Assembly (NCBI RefSeq): GCF_000769075.1
Contig: NZ_JRFC01000003.1
Span: forward strand, 181,742 to 245,741
Length of the DNA stretch: 64,000 bases
Direction of reading: 5' to 3'
Source: Porphyromonas sp. COT-290 OH3588
GTDB lineage: Bacteria; Bacteroidota; Bacteroidia; Bacteroidales; Porphyromonadaceae
Shown here in pieces: positions 63,991 to 64,000 of the stretch. Numbering within the stretch: position 1 is the stretch's first letter; every line of letters begins with the position of its first letter. The position numbers were made by a program, and so were the translations under genes. The notes under the pieces are model-generated. The model was not told the origin of the DNA and did no database searches. It saw nothing but the letters and a program-made list of their open reading frames with translations.

Positions 63991-64000
63991 ATGACAGTGA
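63991..64000 (+). rRNA. Probable first bases of 16S rRNA, cut by window edge
   Basis: The window ends in ATGACAGTGA. The common 16S start is close to (A)GAGTTTGATC, so the next bases are predicted to continue AGAGTTTGATCC. Only about ten bases are seen; a coding start (Met-Thr-Val) cannot be excluded, but no ribosome site or typical r-protein N-terminus is present. Confidence 0.4.

Noticed and set aside
63991..64000. Start of a protein gene (ATGACAGTGA, Met-Thr-Val).
   Set aside because: Preceded by a 256-base structured leader with an antitermination-like box and strong promoter, which fits an rRNA operon better. It remains possible because only ten bases are visible.

Overview
The window looks like a chromosomal segment of a Bacteroidota bacterium close to Porphyromonas. 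The evidence is: four proteins with C-terminal type IX secretion (T9SS) sorting domains, a SusC/SusD pair, several TonB-dependent receptor features, agmatine-to-putrescine genes, the fusA-rpsJ junction without tuf, and many TAnnTTTG -7 promoter boxes with A-rich leaders in place of Shine-Dalgarno sites. Species assignment is inference.

Layout. 1-4852: proS (cut by the window edge), aspA, and the aguA-aguB pair, all on the minus strand. 5150-15050: two copies of a structured interspersed repeat, in opposite orientation, bracket two tandem T9SS-secreted BNR/Asp-box propeller proteins and a HmuR-like TonB receptor. 15261-22628: PEP carboxylase, an AddB-like nuclease with an Fe-S cysteine set, and a small outer-membrane barrel protein. 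22720-31610: a minus-strand susC-susD-GH85 operon, read as a polysaccharide utilisation locus for host N-glycans. 33030-38884: uvrC-dtd, zinc-type znuA-znuC without a permease gene, a PAP2 phosphatase fused to a predicted outer-membrane barrel, and a GNAT acetyltransferase. 39528-48896: a Tricorn-like protease, a GEVED-domain T9SS protein, a HAD phosphatase, a LolA-like carrier and FtsK. 48897-52777: an AT-rich variable island with a decayed sulfatase, another copy of the repeat, and a two-gene module (Panacea-domain protein plus coiled-coil/three-TM protein) that looks like a toxin-antitoxin or defence system. 52976-62882: the str-S10-spc ribosomal protein cluster from rpsL to rpsN. It stops at a strong terminator and is followed by what appears to be the promoter and leader of an rRNA operon, with 16S probably starting at the window edge.

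Common themes are surface and secreted functions (T9SS cargo, TonB receptors, the GH85 locus, lipid phosphatase-barrel fusion), separated by housekeeping blocks. The most novel signals are the five-copy interspersed repeat (about 430-575 bp) whose hairpins keep their pairing while their sequence changes, the Panacea/TM module, two unrelated 21-bp-period palindromic tandem repeats, and the interruption of the ribosomal protein cluster after rpsN.
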